Part shown: one piece after another, positions 1 through 8,640 of the stretch
Position numbering within the stretch: the first letter of the stretch is position 1
Layout of the letters: each line of letters opens with the position of its first letter
Assembly (NCBI RefSeq): GCF_013362815.1
Contig: NZ_JABFVK010000014.1
Location: 1-64,000 of the forward strand
Reading direction: 5' to 3'
DNA from: Hamadaea sp.
Lineage (GTDB): Bacteria > Actinomycetota > Actinomycetes > Mycobacteriales > Micromonosporaceae
Length of the DNA: 64,000 nucleotides
The notes under the pieces: model-generated
Databases searched by the model: none
The model's input: the letters and a program-made list of their open reading frames with translations, nothing else
Told to the model about the DNA's origin: nothing
Translations under genes and position numbers: made by a program

Positions 1-85
1 GACGCGCCCGCCGGACCCGGCGCCGGACGCGCGCGCCGCGGCGGACGCGCGCGCAGCGCATCAAGCAGCGGACGCGTAAGGCGCA
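1..85. other. GC-rich low-complexity sequence at window edge
   Basis: The octamer CGGACGCG occurs three times (24-31, 42-49, 69-76) in almost pure G+C sequence just past the stop of the epimerase gene. No reading frame or hairpin is convincing. It resembles the degenerate GC minisatellites found next to other gene ends in this window. Confidence 0.4.
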
Positions 86-835
86 TCACGCGCCGCGCGC
101 GCCCGGAGCATCATGCGAGCGAGGCGAAGGCTCCCATCCGAGCAGCTGCCGAGCCTTCGCAATGCTCCACCGCCGCGCAGAGGTGTCGCCGGAGATGAGG
201 AACGTCGAGCAACCGTCCCGATAGTCCACAGCGGACAGTACGGCGGCGGCGAGATCGCTGGCCGCGGTGGGTTCGACGAGTACGCCGTCGCCGGTGTGGT
301 GCAGGATCGGTTCGCCCCACCGGGTCCAGGCCGGCCAGTCGGTGTCGGCGGTCGGCCAGGTGAGCCGCAGGATGGTCACCGTCATGTCCCATTCGCGGAC
401 GGCGGCTGCGCATACCTGCTCGCCGAGGTGCTTGGTGAGCCCGTAGAGGTCGGTCGCGTCCGATGGCTCGTCGCCGGTGAGCGTACGGTCGAGCAGGTCG
501 CGGTAGACCGACAGGCTGCTGATGTGGACGGCGTGCGGGACGCCGTTCTCGTGTGCGGCCAGGAGCGCGAGGTGCACCGACTTCACGTTCACGTCGTACG
601 CCTCGGCCGCCCCGACGGCGGGATCGAGGTCGTCGGATCCCATGGCACAGTGGATGACGACGTCGACGCCTTTCGTCGCGTCGCGCAGGGACGGCAAGTC
701 GGTGGCGTCGCCTCGAATGAAGGCGCCGCTAGTGGGGGGTCGCCGGTCGAAGACGACGACGTCGTGCTCGCGGCTCAGAAAGGGGAGCAGGAGCGAGCCG
801 ACGTACCCGGAGCCCCCGATGAGCAGTATGCGCAT
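86..835 (-). CDS. NAD-dependent epimerase/dehydratase family protein (extended SDR)
   Basis: A 249-residue Rossmann-fold protein starting MRILLIGGSGYVGSLLL, which is the GxxGxxG dinucleotide-binding motif of extended short-chain dehydrogenases at residues 7-13. Later landmarks are the acidic residue after strand two (VVFDRR), the Ser of HISSLSVY and the YGLTK active-site motif (Y-x-x-x-K). The family modifies nucleotide sugars or related hydroxyl compounds in the cytoplasm; the substrate cannot be told from sequence. It is shorter than typical 300-residue epimerases. The frame stays open far upstream, but the Rossmann motif starts exactly at the chosen ATG and the upstream part would overlap the divergent ligase gene. 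Confidence 0.85.
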   Translation of the reverse strand: MRILLIGGSGYVGSLLLPFLSREHDVVVFDRRPPTSGAFIRGDATDLPSLRDATKGVDVVIHCAMGSDDLDPAVGAAEAYDVNVKSVHLALLAAHENGVPHAVHISSLSVYRDLLDRTLTGDEPSDATDLYGLTKHLGEQVCAAAVREWDMTVTILRLTWPTADTDWPAWTRWGEPILHHTGDGVLVEPTAASDLAAAVLSAVDYRDGCSTFLISGDTSARRWSIAKARQLLGWEPSPRSHDAPGARGA

Positions 836-883
836 CAGTCGATGATCCCACCAACGCGCGCGCCGAACGGAGATGATCGAAGC

Positions 884-1852
884 GTGAGCGCTTCCCGCCC
901 GAGTTGGCCGCCGACGGTTCAGCCGATGCTGGCCACCGCCGGGGTCATTCCGGAGGGGCCGGGCTGGGCCTTCGAGTTCAAATGGGACGGCGTACGCGCC
1001 ATCGCGTCCACCAGCTCGGCCGGCGATCTGCGCCTGATCAGCCGCAACGATCTGGACTTGACGAGCAGCTATCCGGAGCTGGCGGAGCTGGGGGCGTACC
1101 GGTCGCTCACGCTGGACGGGGAGATCGTGGCGCTCGATCCCACCACCGGCGCACCGTCGTTCGCGCTGCTCCAACGCCGCATGCACGTCAGCCGGCCGTC
1201 GGCGGCGCTGATCGCGGCCGTGCCGGTGCGCTATTTCGCCTTCGACCTGCTCTATCGGCGTACCACGCTGCTGTCGAAGCCGTGGAGTCAGCGGCGGGAG
1301 GGCCTCGACAAGCTCGGTCTCGGGGGCACGTCCATCGCGGTTCCGCCGTACTTCACCGGCGACGGCGCGGACGTGCAGGAGGCCGCGAAGCAGCAGCGGC
1401 TCGAAGGCGTGGTCGCCAAGCGGACCGACGGCGTCTACGAGCCCGGCCGCCGCTCGCGGGGCTGGATCAAGACGCCGCTGTTCGACACCGCCGAGGCCAT
1501 CGTCTGCGGCTACACCGCGGGGGAGGGCCGTCGCGCGGGCACTCTCGGCGCGTTGCTGCTCGGCGCGTACGACGCTGCGGGCAGCCTGCGGTTCATCGGC
1601 CACGTCGGCACCGGCTTCAGCGACAAGGTCCTCGACCAGCTCATGGCCCTGCTCAAGCCGCTGGTCCGCGCGACGTCGCCTTACGACGAGGAAATTCCCA
1701 GGATGTACGCGAAGAAGGCGCGGTGGGTCGAGCCGAGTCTCGTCGGAGAGGTCATGTATCGCAACGTGACCCCGGACGGGCGGTTGCGGCATCCGTCCTG
1801 GCGGGGATTGCGCCCCGAGCGCCGGCCGGCCGAGGCCCGCATCACCTGGTGA
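884..1852 (+). CDS. ATP-dependent DNA ligase (LigD ligase-domain type)
   Basis: A 322-residue stand-alone ATP-dependent ligase made of an adenylation domain and an OB fold. Visible motifs are the adenylated lysine motif FKWDGVRA (motif I), LDGEIV, FDLLY, EGVVAKR (motif IV) and WIKTP (motif V), followed by an OB fold with HVGTGFS. It would seal nicks in duplex DNA using ATP. It matches the ligase domain of actinobacterial LigD-like NHEJ proteins but lacks polymerase and nuclease domains, and no ku gene lies nearby. I chose GTG 884 because GGAG at 869-872 precedes it. An in-frame ATG at 842 lacks such a site. The epimerase gene is divergent, 48 bases away. Confidence 0.88.
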   Translation: MSASRPSWPPTVQPMLATAGVIPEGPGWAFEFKWDGVRAIASTSSAGDLRLISRNDLDLTSSYPELAELGAYRSLTLDGEIVALDPTTGAPSFALLQRRMHVSRPSAALIAAVPVRYFAFDLLYRRTTLLSKPWSQRREGLDKLGLGGTSIAVPPYFTGDGADVQEAAKQQRLEGVVAKRTDGVYEPGRRSRGWIKTPLFDTAEAIVCGYTAGEGRRAGTLGALLLGAYDAAGSLRFIGHVGTGFSDKVLDQLMALLKPLVRATSPYDEEIPRMYAKKARWVEPSLVGEVMYRNVTPDGRLRHPSWRGLRPERRPAEARITW

Positions 1853-1907
1853 CGCCGCCCGTGGAAAACGGCTTGCCCGCTGGGCGCGACTGGAGTTTCC
1901 TCGTGCG

Positions 1908-2459
1908 GTGCGCCTTGACCCGATCGACATCGTCCCCTACGACCCCGCCTGGGAGACGGCGTACGCCGATGAGCGCGACCGGGTGACGACCGCGCTCGCC
2001 GGCTGGCTGACCGGTCCGGTCGAGCACATCGGCAGCACCTCGGTGCCTGGCCTGCCCGCCAAACCGATCATCGACATGCTGGCCCGCGTGCCGAAGTGGG
2101 ATCCCGCGCTGACCTGGCCGCTCGCCGACGCACTCGCCGCCATCGGCTGGGTACACGCCCCGGAGCCCACCGACGACGCCCAGCGCAAGTGGTCGTTCTG
2201 TTTCCCCGACGCCAGGTGGCGTACGCATCACCTCCACGTGGTGGGCGAAGACTGGAACTGGCGGCCGCTGCTGGCGTTCCGGGATCACCTGCGGACGCAT
2301 CCCGCCGACGCCGCCGAGTACGCCCGGATCAAGACCGAGCTGGCGGCGACGGATCGGCACGACCGACCGGCGTACCGAGCGGGCAAGGCGCCGTTCATCG
2401 AGTCGATCCTGACCCGGCTGTCCGCCGAGGGCGAAACACGGACGATCAAGCTTGAATGA
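1908..2459 (+). CDS. GrpB family protein (nucleotidyltransferase superfamily)
   Basis: A 183-residue member of the GrpB/UPF0157 family, a branch of the nucleotidyltransferase superfamily with poorly known function. The N-terminal half carries the diagnostic HIGSTSVPGLPAKPIIDM stretch (residues 42-59) with the GS...D pattern of the fold; the C-terminal half contains the HHLHVV and FRDHLRTHP segments typical of GrpB. It starts at GTG 1908, about 12 bases after a GGAG. Its TGA stop is inside the operator of the following tetR gene, so the two genes are very close but probably transcribed separately. Function is unassigned. Confidence 0.85.
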   Translation: MRLDPIDIVPYDPAWETAYADERDRVTTALAGWLTGPVEHIGSTSVPGLPAKPIIDMLARVPKWDPALTWPLADALAAIGWVHAPEPTDDAQRKWSFCFPDARWRTHHLHVVGEDWNWRPLLAFRDHLRTHPADAAEYARIKTELAATDRHDRPAYRAGKAPFIESILTRLSAEGETRTIKLE

Positions 2460-2487
2460 GCGAGCACTCACTCAGTAAGCTCGTGCC
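2457..2487 (+). promoter_or_regulatory. TetR-type operator and leaderless -10 of the ABC-exporter operon
   Basis: TGAGCGAGCACTCACTCA at 2457-2474 is an imperfect palindrome (14 of 18 positions symmetric) of the form seen upstream of actinobacterial TetR-regulated transporter genes. It is followed by TAAGCT at 2476-2481, six bases, then the GTG at 2488. This is the TAnnnT-N6-start arrangement of leaderless actinobacterial transcripts. The operator covers the -35 region, consistent with autorepression by the downstream TetR protein. Confidence 0.7.
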
Positions 2488-3216
2488 GTGAAGACCGAGC
2501 CGAACCGACGCCGCCGAGTGCCCGCGATGGCCCCGGAGGACCGCCGCGCCGCGATCATCGCGGCGACGATTCCGCTGCTCAAGGAGCACGGGGTGCTGGT
2601 CACCACGAAGCAGATCGCCGAGGCGGCCGGAGTCGCCGAAGGCACCATTTTCGGCGTTTTTGCCGACAAACCATCCCTTATCCGCGCTGCCATCATGACC
2701 GTTTTCGACCCCACGCCGGTGGAGCGGGCGCTGTCGGCCATCGACCCGGAGCAGGACCTCCGCGGCCGCCTGGTGGACGCGGCCCAGATCCTGACGCGCG
2801 GGATGAAGGAGAGCGGCAAGCTCATCGGGCTCATCCGGACCTCCGCCAAGGGTGAGGACGAGTCGGGTGAACTGGTCGGCCGCATGAAGGAGATGCGCGA
2901 GCGGACCTTCGGCGCGGTCGCCCGGGTGATCGCGCCGGACCGGAGCCTGCTGCGCGTATCACCGGAGACGGCCGCTCACATGCTTGTCAGCCTGGTCTTC
3001 GCGATGGGTCACCAGGGGTTCTTCGGGCAGGCCACCCCGCCCGACGTCCGCCCGCTCGACGCCGACCAGATCGTCAGCCTGCTCCTCGACGGGCTGCTCG
3101 TCCGCGAGGAAGCCGGCTCGGACCTGCCGGACATCGGGACGATGCTGCTGGACGGCTGGGAGCGGGACCTGACGCAAAAAGCAGCGAATGACACAGCGAA
3201 CCGATCGGGAGAATGA
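2488..3216 (+). CDS. TetR/AcrR family transcriptional regulator
   Basis: A 242-residue repressor with a basic N-terminal extension and a TetR helix-turn-helix at about residues 20-65 (AIIAATIPLLKEHG...TKQIAEAAGVAEGTIFGVFADKPSLIRAA). The remaining 170 residues would form the all-helical ligand and dimer domain. It starts at GTG with no Shine-Dalgarno, consistent with a leaderless message. Its stop overlaps the start of the first ABC gene by four bases (ATGA), so it is translationally coupled to the exporter it most likely represses. An operator sits directly upstream. The inducer is unknown; a toxic substrate of the pump is the usual case. Confidence 0.9.
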   Translation: MKTEPNRRRRVPAMAPEDRRAAIIAATIPLLKEHGVLVTTKQIAEAAGVAEGTIFGVFADKPSLIRAAIMTVFDPTPVERALSAIDPEQDLRGRLVDAAQILTRGMKESGKLIGLIRTSAKGEDESGELVGRMKEMRERTFGAVARVIAPDRSLLRVSPETAAHMLVSLVFAMGHQGFFGQATPPDVRPLDADQIVSLLLDGLLVREEAGSDLPDIGTMLLDGWERDLTQKAANDTANRSGE

Positions 3217-4952
3217 TGCTCGTCCGCCTGTTGCGTAAGCACCTGCGGCCCTACCGGGGGGCGATAGCCCTGGTGGTGCTGCTGCAGTTCATCTCGACCC
3301 TGGCCACGCTCTATCTGCCCACGCTGAACGCCGACATCATCGACGACGGCGTGGTCACCGGCGACACCGGGTACATCATCAAGATCGGCGGGGTGATGCT
3401 GGGTGTCACCCTGATCCAGATCGCCTGCTCGATCGGGGCCGTCTACTTCGGGGCGCGTACCGCGATGGCGGTCGGCCGGGACATCCGGGCCGCGCTGTTC
3501 GACAGCGTGGAGTCGTTCTCCCTGCGGGAGGTCGGCAAGTTCGGGGCGCCGTCGCTCATCACCCGGACCACCAACGACGTCCAGCAGGTGCAGATGCTGG
3601 TCCTGCTCACCTTCACCTTGATGGTGGCTGCTCCGATCATGATGGTCGGCGGCGTGATCCTGGCGTTGCGGCAGGACGTTCCGCTGTCCGCGCTGCTGCT
3701 GGTCATCGTGCCGATCCTGTTCGCCATCGTGGCGTTCCTGGTCGTCCGCATGCGCCCGCTGTTCCGCCTGGTGCAGGAGCGTATCGACAAGGTGAACCGG
3801 GTCGTCCGCGAGCAGATCACCGGCATCCGGGTCATCCGGGCGTTCGTCCGCGACGAGCGCGAGCACGCCCGGTTCGGCGCGGCCAACCAGGAGCTCACCG
3901 ACGTCTCGCTGGCGGTCGGCAAGCTGATGGCGACCGCGTTCCCGACGGTCATGCTGGTCGTGAACGTCTCCAGCGTCGCCGTCTTGTGGTTCGGCGGTCA
4001 CCGGATCGCCGGGGGCGACATGGAGATCGGCGCGCTGACCGCGTTCCTGAGCTACCTCATGCAGATCCTGATGTCGGTCATGATGGCGACCTTCATGTTC
4101 ATGATGATCCCGCGCGCCGAGGTCTGCGCCGAGCGGATCGAGGAGGTGCTGGACACCGAGTCCAGCGTCGTCCCGCCGGCCGACCCGGTCACCGACGTCA
4201 CCCGGGACGGCCGTCTCGACCTGCGGCAGGTGGAGTTCCGTTACCCGGGCGCGGAGGAGCCGGTGCTGCGCCGGATCGACCTCACCGCCCGGCGGGGGGA
4301 GACCACCGCGGTCATCGGTTCCACGGGTTCGGGCAAGTCGACACTGCTCAACCTGGTGCCCCGGCTGTTCGACGTGACGGGCGGCGAAGTCCTGGTCGAC
4401 GGCGTCGACGTACGCCGCATCGACCCGGCGCTGCTCGCGACGCTCGTCGGATACGTGCCCCAGAAGCCGTACCTGTTCTCGGGGACGATCGCGTCGAACC
4501 TGCGGTACGGCAACCCGGACGCGACCGACGAGCAACTGTGGCGGGCGCTGGAAGTGGCGCAGGCCAAGGACTTCGTCGCCGAGCTGCCCGACGGGCTCGA
4601 GTCGCCGATCGCCCAGGGCGGCTCGAACGTCTCCGGCGGCCAGCGCCAGCGCCTGGCGATCGCCCGGACGCTGGTGCTCGGGCCCGAGATCTACCTCTTC
4701 GACGACTCGTTCTCCGCCCTCGACTACGCCACCGACGCCCGGCTGCGGGCGGCGTTGAGGTCCGAGGTCGCCGACGCGACCGTCGTCATCGTCGCCCAGC
4801 GGGTCAGCACGATCCGCGACGCCGACCGCATCCTCGTCCTGGACGAGGGCGAGGTCGTCGGCGAGGGCACCCACAGCGAGCTCATGGCCGACAACCCGAC
4901 CTATCGGGAGATCGTCCTCTCGCAGCTCACCGAGCAGGAGGCCGTCGCGTGA
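3213..4952 (+). CDS. Heterodimeric ABC exporter, subunit with degenerate Walker B
   Basis: A 579-residue fused exporter half: six transmembrane helices (about residues 15-300), then an ATPase domain. Walker A is GSTGSGKST near residues 369-377, the signature is VSGGQRQ, and Walker B is YLFDDSFSALD with Asp498 where the catalytic Glu normally sits. The loss of the catalytic Glu marks the non-canonical site of heterodimeric exporters such as TM287/288, BmrCD and LmrCD. The partner is the next gene, whose start overlaps this stop. Likely role: export of drugs or lipids from the inner leaflet, under the TetR regulator upstream. Confidence 0.93.
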   Translation: MMLVRLLRKHLRPYRGAIALVVLLQFISTLATLYLPTLNADIIDDGVVTGDTGYIIKIGGVMLGVTLIQIACSIGAVYFGARTAMAVGRDIRAALFDSVESFSLREVGKFGAPSLITRTTNDVQQVQMLVLLTFTLMVAAPIMMVGGVILALRQDVPLSALLLVIVPILFAIVAFLVVRMRPLFRLVQERIDKVNRVVREQITGIRVIRAFVRDEREHARFGAANQELTDVSLAVGKLMATAFPTVMLVVNVSSVAVLWFGGHRIAGGDMEIGALTAFLSYLMQILMSVMMATFMFMMIPRAEVCAERIEEVLDTESSVVPPADPVTDVTRDGRLDLRQVEFRYPGAEEPVLRRIDLTARRGETTAVIGSTGSGKSTLLNLVPRLFDVTGGEVLVDGVDVRRIDPALLATLVGYVPQKPYLFSGTIASNLRYGNPDATDEQLWRALEVAQAKDFVAELPDGLESPIAQGGSNVSGGQRQRLAIARTLVLGPEIYLFDDSFSALDYATDARLRAALRSEVADATVVIVAQRVSTIRDADRILVLDEGEVVGEGTHSELMADNPTYREIVLSQLTEQEAVA

Positions 4953-6958
4953 CCAGCAACGAATCCCCGAACGGCAAGGCCGCCGCGCCGCAGGGCGAGG
5001 CACCGGCCGCTCCCGTACGCCGTCCGCAGGCCGGTCCCGCCTTCGGGCCGGGCCGGATGATGGGCGCCCCGGCGGAGAAGCCACTGGACTTCAAGGGCTC
5101 CCTCAAGCGGCTGCTGAAGATGCTGCGGCCGGAGCGGGGCATCGTCGCCGCCCTGATGGCCTTTGGCGTCGCCAGCGTCTTCCTGTCCGTGCTGGGCCCG
5201 AAGATCCTCGGCAAGGCGACCGACGTCATCTTCGCCGGGGTCGTGGGCCAGCAGTTCAAGGCACCTGGGATGACCAAGGACCAGGTCATCGCGGGTCTGC
5301 AGGCGTCCGGCCAGAACCGGGTCGCCGACATGCTGTCCTCAATGGACTTCACGCCCGGCCAGAGCATCGACTTCGACCGACTCGGCACGATCCTGCTCTG
5401 GGTGCTCGGCATTTACGTCGTGGCCTGGCTGTTCGGCGTGATCCAGGGCCGGCTGACCACGGTCGTCGTGCAGCGCACCATCTACCGGCTGCGCGAGCAG
5501 GTGGAGATGAAGCTGTCCCGGCTGCCGTTGAGCTACTTCGACAACCAACCCCGGGGCGAGGTGCTCAGCCGGGCGACGAACGACACCGACAACATCGCCC
5601 AGACGCTTCAGCAGACGCTGAGCATCCTGGTCACCTCGTTGCTGACGATCATCGGCGTACTGGGGATGATGTTCTGGATCTCGCCGCTGCTCGCGGTGAT
5701 CGCGCTGATCACCGTGCCGCTGTCCATCATCGTGACGGCCCGGATCGGCAAGCGGTCCCAGCCGCAGTTCATCCGGCAGTGGTCCACCACGGGCAAGCTC
5801 AACGGGCACATCGAGGAGATGTTCACCGGGCATTCGCTGGTGAAGGTCTTCGGGCGGCAGAAGGAGGCCGCACGTACCTTCGCCGACCACAACGAGGCCC
5901 TGTACGCGTCGAGCTTCAAGGCGCAGTTCATCTCCGGGATGATCCAGCCCGCGTTGTTCTTCCTCGGCAACGTGAACTATGTGCTGGTGGCGGTGGTCGG
6001 TGGTCTGCGGGTGGCCTCGGGTGCGATGTCGCTGGGCGACGTCCAGGCGTTCATCCAGTACTCGCGGCAGTTCAGCCAGCCGCTGACGCAGGTCGCCAGT
6101 ATGGCCAACCTGCTGCAGTCCGGGGTGGCCTCGGCCGAGCGGGTGTTCCAGCTGCTCGACGCGGAGGAGCAGTCGCCCGAGCCGCAGCACCCCGCGCGTC
6201 CGGCCGAGATCCGGGGACGGGTCGCCTTCGAAGACGTCTCGTTCAGCTACAAGCCGGACCGGCCGCTGATCGAGGACCTGTCGCTGTCGGTCGAGCCGGG
6301 GCACACCGTGGCGATCGTCGGGCCGACCGGCGCGGGCAAGACCACGCTGGTCAACCTGCTCATGCGGTTCTACGACGTGACCAAGGGCCGCATCACGCTC
6401 GACGGCGTCGACATCGCCGAGATGTCCCGCGACGAGCTGCGTGAGCAGACCGGCATGGTGCTGCAGGACACCTGGCTGTTCGGCGGCACGATCGCGGAGA
6501 ACATCGCGTACGGGGCGGACAACCCGACTCGGAAGCAGATCATCGCAGCGGCCGAGGTGGCGCACGCCGACCGGTTCATCCGTACGCTTCCCGACGGCTA
6601 CGACACCGTGATCGACGAGGAGGGCGGCAACATCAGCATGGGCGAGAAGCAGCTGATCACCATCGCCCGCGCCTTCCTCGCCGAGCCGACGATCCTCATC
6701 CTCGACGAGGCGACCAGCTCGGTCGACACGCGTACCGAGGTGCTGATCCAGCGGGCGATGAGCAGCCTGCGGGAGGGACGGACCAGCTTCGTCATCGCTC
6801 ACCGGCTCTCGACGATCCGTGACGCCGACACCATCCTGGTGATGGAGAACGGGCAGATCGTCGAGCATGGCGACCACGCCGAGCTGATCGCCAAGGACGG
6901 GGCGTACGCCCGCCTCTACAAGGCCCAGTTCGCGCAGGCATTGGCCGAAGTGGACTGA
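4949..6958 (+). CDS. Heterodimeric ABC exporter, subunit with catalytic Walker B
   Basis: A 669-residue exporter half with a Pro/Ala-rich N-terminal tail of about 45 residues, six transmembrane helices and an ATPase domain. Walker A is GPTGAGKTT, Walker B is ILILDEAT with the canonical Glu587, but the signature is NISMGEKQL instead of LSGGQ. This is the complement of the upstream subunit: each NBD supplies one intact and one degenerate element, so one ATP site is catalytic. The second subunit also has an insertion between TM1 and TM2 (about residues 90-130). GTG 4949 overlaps the preceding TGA. A hairpin at 6974 closes the operon. Confidence 0.93.
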   Translation: MTSNESPNGKAAAPQGEAPAAPVRRPQAGPAFGPGRMMGAPAEKPLDFKGSLKRLLKMLRPERGIVAALMAFGVASVFLSVLGPKILGKATDVIFAGVVGQQFKAPGMTKDQVIAGLQASGQNRVADMLSSMDFTPGQSIDFDRLGTILLWVLGIYVVAWLFGVIQGRLTTVVVQRTIYRLREQVEMKLSRLPLSYFDNQPRGEVLSRATNDTDNIAQTLQQTLSILVTSLLTIIGVLGMMFWISPLLAVIALITVPLSIIVTARIGKRSQPQFIRQWSTTGKLNGHIEEMFTGHSLVKVFGRQKEAARTFADHNEALYASSFKAQFISGMIQPALFFLGNVNYVLVAVVGGLRVASGAMSLGDVQAFIQYSRQFSQPLTQVASMANLLQSGVASAERVFQLLDAEEQSPEPQHPARPAEIRGRVAFEDVSFSYKPDRPLIEDLSLSVEPGHTVAIVGPTGAGKTTLVNLLMRFYDVTKGRITLDGVDIAEMSRDELREQTGMVLQDTWLFGGTIAENIAYGADNPTRKQIIAAAEVAHADRFIRTLPDGYDTVIDEEGGNISMGEKQLITIARAFLAEPTILILDEATSSVDTRTEVLIQRAMSSLREGRTSFVIAHRLSTIRDADTILVMENGQIVEHGDHAELIAKDGAYARLYKAQFAQALAEVD

Positions 6959-6973
6959 TTTCTGTCGCCAAAC

Positions 6974-7010
6974 CGACCGGCCGCGGCCCAGTGAGGGACG
7001 CGGCCGGTCG
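6974..7010 (+). terminator. Rho-independent-like hairpin after ABC operon
   Basis: A perfect 12-bp stem, CGACCGGCCGCG (6974-6985) with CGCGGCCGGTCG (6999-7010), loop 13 nt, begins 15 bases after the ABC stop codon. There is no U tract, as is usual in high-GC actinobacteria. Confidence 0.7.
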
Positions 7011-7131
7011 CGCGTTCCGGCCTGCGTGGGAGCGACACCAGGCGGGGAGAAAGGCGGCAGAGCTCGGCCAAACGGGCAATGGTGAGGATCACCGTCACGG
7101 GGCACTCTTCACCGTGTCGAGGGGAGGCATC

Positions 7132-7953
7132 GTGCTGTCACGCGCTTCGCGGCTGGCCGTGGTCGCGCTGCTCATCGCCGGGGCCGTGCCCGCCGCGCAA
7201 CCGGCGTACGCCGCCGGCCGCGGCTACGTCCGGCTGGCCCATCTGTCGCCGGACACTCCCGCCGTCGACGTGTACCTCTCCTCGCAGACCGGCGCGATCT
7301 CGGAGCAGGTCTTCCCCGGGGTGGGCTACGGCGTGATGTCGGCCTACCTGGCGCTTCCGGCCGGTGGCTACACGGTGTCGATGCGCGCCTCGGGTGCCCC
7401 GAAATCGGCTCCTCCAGTCCTGACGACGCAGGTCAGTGTCGCGGCGGGGGAGGCGTACACGATCGCCGGGGTCGGCCGGTATGCCGACTTGGGCCTGCGG
7501 GTGCTCACCGACGATCTGTCCCTGCCGGCGAACGGGCAGGCCAAGGTCCGCGTTATCCAGGCCTCCGTGCAGGCGCCCGTTCTCGGGGTGGCGCTACCCG
7601 ACGGCACATCGGTCGCCGAGAACGTCGCGTTCGCCACCGCGACGGCGTACCAGCTGGTCAAGCCGGGTGACTGGCGGCTCGTGATCAGCCCGGCCGACGG
7701 CCGCGCGCCGACCGGCGTCGACTGTTCGCTCCAGCCTGGAAACGTCTACTCCCTGCTCATTCTCGACGGGCCGAAGGGTCTGCGCTCCGAGCTACGCACC
7801 GACGCGACCCGCTCCGGCGGCGTACCGACTGGTGGTGTCGAGACTGGTGCCGGCGGTGCCGCGCCCCCGCTGTGGCCGATGGCGGGTGCGTTGCTGCTGG
7901 TCGCAATGGGTGCCCTCTGGGGTCTGCGACGGCGGGCGGCCCAGGTGTGGTGA
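7132..7953 (+). CDS. Secreted DUF4397 protein with C-terminal membrane anchor/sorting-like tail
   Basis: A 273-residue exported protein: signal peptide 1-25 ending AQPAYAA, a DUF4397 region (YVRLAHLSPDTPAVDVYL at residue 30 on, with a second related half around VRVIQASVQAPVLGVAL), a Gly/Thr-rich linker, a hydrophobic helix (about 250-265) and the basic tail LRRRAA. The segment GVETG (235-239) before the helix resembles a degenerate LPxTG-type sorting site. Start GTG 7132 has GGGGAGG at 7121. Its stop overlaps the sortase gene start, so the protein is the likely dedicated sortase substrate. Function of DUF4397 is unknown. Confidence 0.85.
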   Translation: MLSRASRLAVVALLIAGAVPAAQPAYAAGRGYVRLAHLSPDTPAVDVYLSSQTGAISEQVFPGVGYGVMSAYLALPAGGYTVSMRASGAPKSAPPVLTTQVSVAAGEAYTIAGVGRYADLGLRVLTDDLSLPANGQAKVRVIQASVQAPVLGVALPDGTSVAENVAFATATAYQLVKPGDWRLVISPADGRAPTGVDCSLQPGNVYSLLILDGPKGLRSELRTDATRSGGVPTGGVETGAGGAAPPLWPMAGALLLVAMGALWGLRRRAAQVW

Positions 7954-8570
7954 CCGCGCCCGAGCCCGCGATCCGGCGCCATCGCGCGCCGGGGCCGGTC
8001 GGCGCGGTCCTGCTGGCGATGACCGCGGTCGGCGCGCTGGCGGGGGCCGTGGGTCTGCTGCGGGTCGACGCCGATCCGCGGCCTGCGGCGGCCTGGCTTC
8101 CCGGTTCGCCGACCGTCACCGCGAGCCCGGCCACATCGCCGCCGACTCGCTTGCGGATCGCCGCAATCGGCGTCGACACCCCGCTCATGCCGCTGCACCT
8201 CGACCTCGGCGGGCGGCTGACTGCGCCGAGCTCCTTCGAAAAGGCCGGCTGGTACGCCGAAGGCACCGCCCCGGGTGAGCCGGGTCCGGCGGTGATCGCC
8301 GGGCATGTGGATTCGATCCACGGCAAGGCGGTCTTCTTCCGCCTGCGCCAGCTCCGGCCGGGCGACCGGGTCGAGGTGTTGCGTGGCAGCGCTTGGGTCG
8401 GCTTCGTGGTGACCGCCGTCCACCAGTACGCCAAGAGCGCCTTCCCGACCGGCGAGGTCTACGGCCCGACGCCGGACGCGCAGCTGCGCCTGATCACCTG
8501 CGGCGGAGACTTCGACCGGGCCGTTCGGTCCTATGAGGACAATGTCGTCGTGTCGGCGGTGATGACATGA
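7950..8570 (+). CDS. Class F sortase
   Basis: A 206-residue membrane-anchored transpeptidase: N-terminal transmembrane helix (about 17-37), a Pro/Thr-rich spacer, then a sortase beta barrel. The catalytic triad is visible as His119 (VIAGHVDS), Cys184 (LRLITCGGDFD) and Arg193 (RAVRSY). This pattern and the short length are those of actinobacterial class F sortases. It starts at GTG 7950 overlapping the DUF4397 stop (an adjacent in-frame GTG at 7947 is the alternative), so the two are co-translated. Expected role: covalent attachment of the DUF4397 protein to the cell surface. Confidence 0.9.
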   Translation: MTAPEPAIRRHRAPGPVGAVLLAMTAVGALAGAVGLLRVDADPRPAAAWLPGSPTVTASPATSPPTRLRIAAIGVDTPLMPLHLDLGGRLTAPSSFEKAGWYAEGTAPGEPGPAVIAGHVDSIHGKAVFFRLRQLRPGDRVEVLRGSAWVGFVVTAVHQYAKSAFPTGEVYGPTPDAQLRLITCGGDFDRAVRSYEDNVVVSAVMT

Positions 8571-8640
8571 CCGGCCGCAGGCTGGTCATCGGCCAGCACC
8601 GTTTTGATCATGCGAGCGCCGGCCGCAGGTCGGTGATCGC

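Noticed and set aside
113-883. Long + strand frame fused to the ligase gene
   Set aside because: It is antisense to the epimerase gene, which has clear Rossmann and YxxxK motifs. The ligase begins at GTG 884 with its own ribosome binding site.
3009-5084. Long minus-strand frame opposite the ABC exporter genes
   Set aside because: Typical shadow frame of high-GC coding DNA; composition is Arg/Asp/His-rich with no domain, and the sense strand encodes a motif-complete transporter.
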